Shown here piece by piece: positions 59,695 to 64,000 of a stretch of 64,000 nucleotides of DNA (positions within the stretch are counted from its first letter, which is position 1; each line of letters opens with the position of its first letter). Both the position numbers and the translations under genes were made by a program. The stretch covers positions 1,488,001 through 1,552,000 of the forward strand of contig OZ251537.1 in NCBI GenBank assembly GCA_965243285.1. Reading direction: 5' to 3'. Origin of the DNA: JAHRAW01 sp965243285 (GTDB lineage Bacteria > Pseudomonadota > Gammaproteobacteria > Arenicellales > Poriferihabitantaceae). The notes under the pieces are model-generated. The model saw only the letters and a list, made by a program, of their open reading frames with translations, did not search any database and was not told where the DNA came from.

Positions 59695-61302
59695 TCACCC
59701 ACCGCCGTCATCTGCATTCTGGCGGCGAAAATAGTCGGCCAGGAAGGCATCGAAATCGCCGGTATCGCGGTTTTCGATGTCCTTTTGGGCGCGGTGGGAT
59801 TGGGCTGCTTCGGCGCGCATTTTTTCGCGCAAGGGTGGCGCCATGGGGGCGGCTTTGAATGCATCTTCGTGGCTACGCGCTAAATCCATGGCGAATTCGT
59901 AAAAACTGAGGCGGCGCGCCGACATGTGCTGGATGATTTGCGCCGCCGGGGTCAGCGCCGGGTGGCGCACTTTTGCCATTTGGGCTTGCAGCGTGGCTTG
60001 ATATTCGCCGCCGCCGCCGACCTCATCGAGCAGCGCCGCCAGGGGTTGCATGTTGCGCAATAACTCGGCCGCGAGGTCGGCCAATGGCGCCTCCGCCCCA
60101 TGCTTGCCGTGGCCTAACATCAAGCCGGGCTGGCGGCCGCGCATGACCACGCGGTGGCGATTGTCGGCGGCGCGCCGCCATTCATCGCGCTCGATGTTGG
60201 GGCTGTGGGAGAACAGGCAGTACAACAGCAGCAAATCGAAGAAGCGCGCGCAGTGGGCATCGATGCCGATGGGCGCGTACGGGTTTAGGTCGACGCTGCG
60301 CACTTCCACATACTGCACGCCGCGCTCGAGCAGCGCCCGCGCCGGGCTTTCGCCGGAATCGGCCACCCGCTTGGGGCGAATCACCGAATAAAACTCGTTT
60401 TCGATTTGCAACATATTGGCGTTTAATTGCCGATATTCACCGTCCACTTTGACGCCGAAATGCGCATAGGCTGGCCATGGCGAGCGGATGGCGCGCCGCA
60501 ACGAGGCCACGAAACTGGCCACGCTGTTGTAGCAAATCTCGATGTCGGCTTGGGCGCTACTGGCGTAGCCGAGCCCGCTCAAGCGCAGTGAGGTGGCGTG
60601 CGGGGCGTAAAAACTATGCGCATCGAAGTCATCCAGAGCGTGCTCGCGGCCCTCCAAAAAAGTTTTGCAGACCGCTGGCGAGGCGCCGAACAGATAACAT
60701 GGCAACCATGAATGGCGATGAAAGTTGCGAATCAAGGCAAAATAATGCGCTGATTTTTGCTGCTGCAAATCGCCGTCAGGGGCGTCGTGCCGTTGCCCGC
60801 CGGCCTCGATATAGGGCTGCCAAAAGGCCTCCGGCAGGGAGAAATTAAAATGGATGCCGGCGATGGTCTGCATGCGGCTGCCGTAGCGCAACCGCAAGCC
60901 GCGCCGATAGGCCTCCTTCATTTTGGCCACATTGGAAGCGCCGTAGCGGGCGATGGGAATGTGCGCTTCGCCGCGCATCACGCACGGCATGCTGCTGGCC
61001 CACAATTTTTCGTCGCCCAAATGTTGATAGGCGAAGTGGTGGATGTCGTACAGATTGCGTAGCAGGTCGTCCACGCTGCGGTGAATCGGCGTGACGAATT
61101 CCAGCAGCGCCTCGGAATAATCGGTGGTGATGGCGCCGTGGGCGAGGGCCGAGCCGAGGGCGCGCGGATGCGGAGTCTGCGCCAGCATGCCGTCGGCATC
61201 GATGCGCAAACTTTCTTTTTCGAGACCGCGATTGAGGGCGCCGAGGTGATGCTCGAGGTCGTTTTTGCGCAGCAACTCGAGGGTTTGTTGCAGTTTTTTC
61301 AA
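59695..61302 (-). CDS. gshA: Glutamate-cysteine ligase (E. coli GshA type)
   Basis: First enzyme of glutathione synthesis. The 535-residue protein matches the gammaproteobacterial class: HHLGALNRGLEKESLRIDADG near the N-terminus with metal and ATP residues, ALAHGAITTDYSEALLEFVTP, SMPCVMRGEAHIPIARYGASNVAKMKEAYRRGL, QTIAGIHFNFSLPEAFW, LRLSGLGYASSAQADIEICYNS, YVEVRSVDLNPYAPIGID. It is somewhat longer than the usual 518. Divergent from dusA. In the long spacer before ubiH I see no gene. Confidence 0.96.
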   Translation of the reverse strand: MKKLQQTLELLRKNDLEHHLGALNRGLEKESLRIDADGMLAQTPHPRALGSALAHGAITTDYSEALLEFVTPIHRSVDDLLRNLYDIHHFAYQHLGDEKLWASSMPCVMRGEAHIPIARYGASNVAKMKEAYRRGLRLRYGSRMQTIAGIHFNFSLPEAFWQPYIEAGGQRHDAPDGDLQQQKSAHYFALIRNFHRHSWLPCYLFGASPAVCKTFLEGREHALDDFDAHSFYAPHATSLRLSGLGYASSAQADIEICYNSVASFVASLRRAIRSPWPAYAHFGVKVDGEYRQLNANMLQIENEFYSVIRPKRVADSGESPARALLERGVQYVEVRSVDLNPYAPIGIDAHCARFFDLLLLYCLFSHSPNIERDEWRRAADNRHRVVMRGRQPGLMLGHGKHGAEAPLADLAAELLRNMQPLAALLDEVGGGGEYQATLQAQMAKVRHPALTPAAQIIQHMSARRLSFYEFAMDLARSHEDAFKAAPMAPPLREKMRAEAAQSHRAQKDIENRDTGDFDAFLADYFRRQNADDGGG

Positions 61303-61461
61303 GTTTTCAATGGATGATAGTGAGTTTATAAAGTCGCGCTTATAAAGTGGCGGGGTGCATCAATATAATATCAATACGAACTTTGAGTATTTTGATGGCA
61401 AGATTCGATAACACGCTATCGATAACTCATCAGACAACGCATCGACACCCCATCGCCGACC

Positions 61462-62637
61462 ATGTCCTACGACCTGCACCCGATGACTTCCCAAGCGGTC
61501 GCTGGCGATGTCTTTATCGACCAATCGTCCGCATCGTCGCGCGGCGATTTTGCCGGCATGTTTTCGGTCGCGCCGATGTTGGATGTGACCGACCGCCACT
61601 GCCGCATGCTGTTGCGTCTGTTGTCGCGGCGCATGATGTTATACACCGAGATGAAGGTGAGCGGCGCGATTCTACACGGCGAGCGGGCGCGGTTTTTGGG
61701 CTTCGATGAGCGCGAACGACCGCTGGCGATTCAACTCGGCGGCAGCCAGCCGGCGGCGTTGGCGCAGTGCGCGCGACTGGCCGAGGAGGCCGGTTATGAC
61801 GAGGTCAACCTCAATGTGGGCTGCCCGAGCGCGCGGGTGAAAAACGGTAGTTTCGGCGCCTGCTTGATGGCGCAGCCGGAGTTGGTGGCGCAGTGCGTGG
61901 CGGCGATGCGCGATGCGGTCGCCATCCCGATAACGGTGAAAACTCGCATCGGTATCGACCACATGGATAGTTATCAACACCTGGCCGCATTCGTGGCGCG
62001 GGTGTCCGAGGGCGGCTGCGCGCATTTTATCGTGCACGCCCGCAAGGCGTGGTTGCGCGGGCTGAGCCCGAAGCAAAATCGCCTGCTGCCGCCGCTGAAT
62101 TATCCCCGCGTCTATCGTTTGCGCCGCGATTTTCCGGCGCTGCGCTTCACCATAAACGGCGGCATCGATACTTTATCCCAAGCGCAAGCGCATCTGCGGC
62201 GCGTCGATGGCGTGATGTTGGGGCGCGCCGCCTATCAAAATCCGTGGTTGCTGCGCGAGGTGGATGCGCAAATTTTCCGCGCCGCCGCCGCGCCGTCGCC
62301 GCCATCGCGCGCCGCCGTGGTCGCCGCCTATTTGCCCTATGTCGAGCAGCAACTGGCGGGCGGCGTTTATCTGCGGCATATGACGCGCCACCTGCTCGGC
62401 TTGTATCATGGCCAGCTGCGGGCGAAAATTTGGCGGCGGCATCTGGCCGAACACGGCGCCAAAAAAGGCGCTGGGGTGGAAGTTATCACCGCAGCGCTGC
62501 GTTTGGTGGAGGGCCAGAGCGAGGACCAGAGCGAGAGCGATGACGGTGGGGATTTTTCGATGCGCATGGTGATGTCGGCCGATGGGGGCGGTAGAAATAC
62601 CGCGGCATCATCGGCGGTTGTGACGAGGGCAACATGA
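61462..62637 (+). CDS. dusA: tRNA-dihydrouridine(20/20a) synthase
   Basis: FMN enzyme that reduces uridine in the D-loop of tRNA. The 391-residue protein shows FSVAPMLDVTDRHCRMLLRLLS, LYTEMKVSGAILHG, IQLGGSQPAALAQCARLAEEAGYDEVNLNVGCPSARVKNGSFGACLM with the catalytic Cys, VKTRIGIDHMDSY, and HARKAWLRGLSPKQNR, which is the DusA-specific signature. GRAAYQNPWLL follows. The N-terminal 30 and the C-terminal 50 residues are weakly conserved extensions. It overlaps the next gene as ATGA. Confidence 0.94.
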   Translation: MSYDLHPMTSQAVAGDVFIDQSSASSRGDFAGMFSVAPMLDVTDRHCRMLLRLLSRRMMLYTEMKVSGAILHGERARFLGFDERERPLAIQLGGSQPAALAQCARLAEEAGYDEVNLNVGCPSARVKNGSFGACLMAQPELVAQCVAAMRDAVAIPITVKTRIGIDHMDSYQHLAAFVARVSEGGCAHFIVHARKAWLRGLSPKQNRLLPPLNYPRVYRLRRDFPALRFTINGGIDTLSQAQAHLRRVDGVMLGRAAYQNPWLLREVDAQIFRAAAAPSPPSRAAVVAAYLPYVEQQLAGGVYLRHMTRHLLGLYHGQLRAKIWRRHLAEHGAKKGAGVEVITAALRLVEGQSEDQSESDDGGDFSMRMVMSADGGGRNTAASSAVVTRAT

Positions 62638-63977
62638 TAGTACTGAAAATAGGGTTGTGGATTATCGCGCTGACGCTGGTGTCGGCGGTCGGCGCGGTGG
62701 CGCTGGTGGCGGCGGTGGTGGATGCGAATGATTACAAGGCGGATTTGGCGGCCTGGGTGCAGGAAAAAACCGGGCGCGAGTTGCGCCTCGCCGGCGATAT
62801 CGAGGTGGCGTTTTTTCCGTGGTTAGGGGTGCGCGTCGGCGCCTTTGAGTTATCCAACCACGCGCAATTCGGCGCCGCGCCGATGGTGGCGGCGGAGGCT
62901 GCGGAGATTAAAATCGAACTGCTGCCGCTGCTGAAAAAACAGATTAAAGTCGGCCCGGCCAGGCTGTTAGCGCCGCGCATAAACCTGGCGCGCAACGCCG
63001 CCGGCACCGCCAACTGGGACGACTTGCAGCGCATCATGGCGCGCCATGGCGGCGGCAAAAATGACGGCGGCACAATCCCCACTTCGGAGGCCGGTCTGGC
63101 GGCCGGTTTGGCGGCCGGTCTGGTGGCGCAGGGGGTGTCTATCACCGACGGGCGGGTGCGCTGGGACGATGCCGTCGCCGGCCGCCGCCTCGAGGTGAGC
63201 GAATTGCAGCTGGATACCGGTGTATTGCGCCCCGGCCAGCCGTTGCAAGTGCGCGCCTCGGCGCACCTAGACAGCAGCGATTGGCCCGAGCCGGCGGCGC
63301 TGGCGCTGACCGCCACGGTGCATTTGGCGGCCGATTCAGCGGCCGTACAAGTGCGCGATGTGGCCCTCGAATTCACCGCCGATAGCCTCGCCGCCGGCCT
63401 GTCCATCGCCACGGCGGAGTACGCATTATCGAGCGGGCAAATCGCCATAGCCGAGTTCGACGGCGAGGCCCGCCACGCCGGCAATCACACAACTGTGCGC
63501 ATACCGGCGGCGACTTACGACCTATCGAGCGACACTTTGCAGGCCCCGGCGGTGCATGCGCGGCAGGCGGATTTTTCCTTTTCCGGCGATGTACAAGGCG
63601 GCAATATATCGGCCGGGTGGCCGGCTTGGGTGGCGCGCGGCAGCGGCGAAGCGCGGTTTGATGATGTCGCCGATTTGCTCACGCGCAATGGCGTGGATGT
63701 GGACCTCCCCAGCGGCTTGTTTCAACCCATGGCGGTTACTTTCGATTACGCGCATGCCGACGGCGAGTTGGCGCTCAATCATCTGACCACCTCGACGCCA
63801 GACGGCGCGCCGCTGTTGGCGCCGCTATATTTTGTGATTCCGCTTGCGCCATTCCATGCCGAAGCCATCAGCGGCGGATTGATGCGCTCCAAAAGCCTCA
63901 AAAAACCATTCAAATGGCCGGCAAATATCCAACAAACCTTGAAAAAAAACCTCATCGATTCCCTCGATAGCGAATGA
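62634..63977 (+). CDS. AsmA-family protein
   Basis: A 447-residue protein with an N-terminal membrane segment (about 3-28, ending VALVAAVVDANDYK), followed by the AsmA opening KADLAAWVQEKTGRELRLAGDIEVAFFPWLGVRVGAFELSN and the pattern IELLPLLKKQIKVGPARLLAPRINLARNAAGTANWDDL. AsmA-like proteins span the periplasm and are implicated in lipid transport to the outer membrane. The usual length is above 600 residues, so this is a short member; I see no frameshift. Residues near 150-165 contain a GLAAGLAAGL repeat from 12-base tandem units. Translationally coupled to dusA. Confidence 0.87.
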   Translation: MIVLKIGLWIIALTLVSAVGAVALVAAVVDANDYKADLAAWVQEKTGRELRLAGDIEVAFFPWLGVRVGAFELSNHAQFGAAPMVAAEAAEIKIELLPLLKKQIKVGPARLLAPRINLARNAAGTANWDDLQRIMARHGGGKNDGGTIPTSEAGLAAGLAAGLVAQGVSITDGRVRWDDAVAGRRLEVSELQLDTGVLRPGQPLQVRASAHLDSSDWPEPAALALTATVHLAADSAAVQVRDVALEFTADSLAAGLSIATAEYALSSGQIAIAEFDGEARHAGNHTTVRIPAATYDLSSDTLQAPAVHARQADFSFSGDVQGGNISAGWPAWVARGSGEARFDDVADLLTRNGVDVDLPSGLFQPMAVTFDYAHADGELALNHLTTSTPDGAPLLAPLYFVIPLAPFHAEAISGGLMRSKSLKKPFKWPANIQQTLKKNLIDSLDSE

Positions 63978-64000
63978 TGGCATCGTTTTTTTTAAGGGTT

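Overview
The window looks like a chromosomal segment of a GC-rich gammaproteobacterium. Three gene blocks in gammaproteobacterial order support this: ispB // rplU-rpmA-obgE-proB-rpsT-murJ-ribF-lspA-ispH, petA-petB-petC-sspA-sspB, and ribD-ribE-ribB-ribH-nusB-pgpA. So do hslVU with rpoH, argH-lptM-lysA, aroK-aroB next to mrcA, ubiquinone hydroxylases and an E. coli-type gshA. The genus cannot be named from the sequence. Several blocks lack a member that usually sits inside them (thiL, ileS, fkpB, yajC/tgt, the pil/hof genes), which suggests a much rearranged or streamlined genome.

Layout. 1-6.3 kb: 3' end of icd, a GmrSD-type (type IV) restriction protein, a TVP38-family membrane protein with a flavoprotein disulfide oxidoreductase, an AcuI/YhdH reductase and an HNH nuclease. 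6.4-14.3 kb, minus strand: pgpA, nusB, the riboflavin genes, secF and secD. 14.5-16.1 kb: a solitary tyrosine recombinase and a repeat-rich spacer. 16.1-21.3 kb: lysA, lptM, argH, aroB, aroK. 21.4-25 kb: an unknown zinc-ribbon protein and mrcA. 25.2-33.1 kb, minus strand: rpoH with a CIRCE operator upstream, an acyltransferase, hslU/hslV, sspB/sspA and the cytochrome bc1 genes. 33.6-40.6 kb: a BenE-type transporter, an SDR enzyme, a decayed IS1595-type element, and a C5-methyltransferase coupled to a frameshifted GHKL ATPase. 40.7-51 kb: tRNA-Pro and the conserved rplU-ispH region, ending at tRNA-Thr. 51-54 kb: a single-chain type IIG-like restriction-modification protein. 54.1-64 kb: a PfkB kinase, fur, two UbiH/UbiI-family hydroxylases, gshA, dusA and an AsmA-like gene.

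Two genome-wide habits stand out. First, a family of intergenic mosaic elements recurs at six places (about 15.9, 35.1, 51.0, 53.9, 55.8 and 57.9 kb). It combines a conserved end module, GC-rich hairpins and long A-rich/T-rich heptamer tracts. Second, short tandem repeats (9-33 bp units) and partial duplications of gene ends have accumulated at gene boundaries. They lengthen the termini of core proteins (ArgH, RpoH, MurJ, UbiH/UbiI family, L21) and leave decayed copies of gene starts upstream of several genes.

Three unrelated restriction loci (GmrSD, C5-methyltransferase/GHKL ATPase, type IIG) lie next to icd, tRNA-Pro and tRNA-Thr, which are classical integration neighbourhoods. All three look poorer in GC than the core genes around them. 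The GHKL ATPase is broken by one extra G, and its partner methyltransferase now terminates inside an IS end, so that system is probably decaying.
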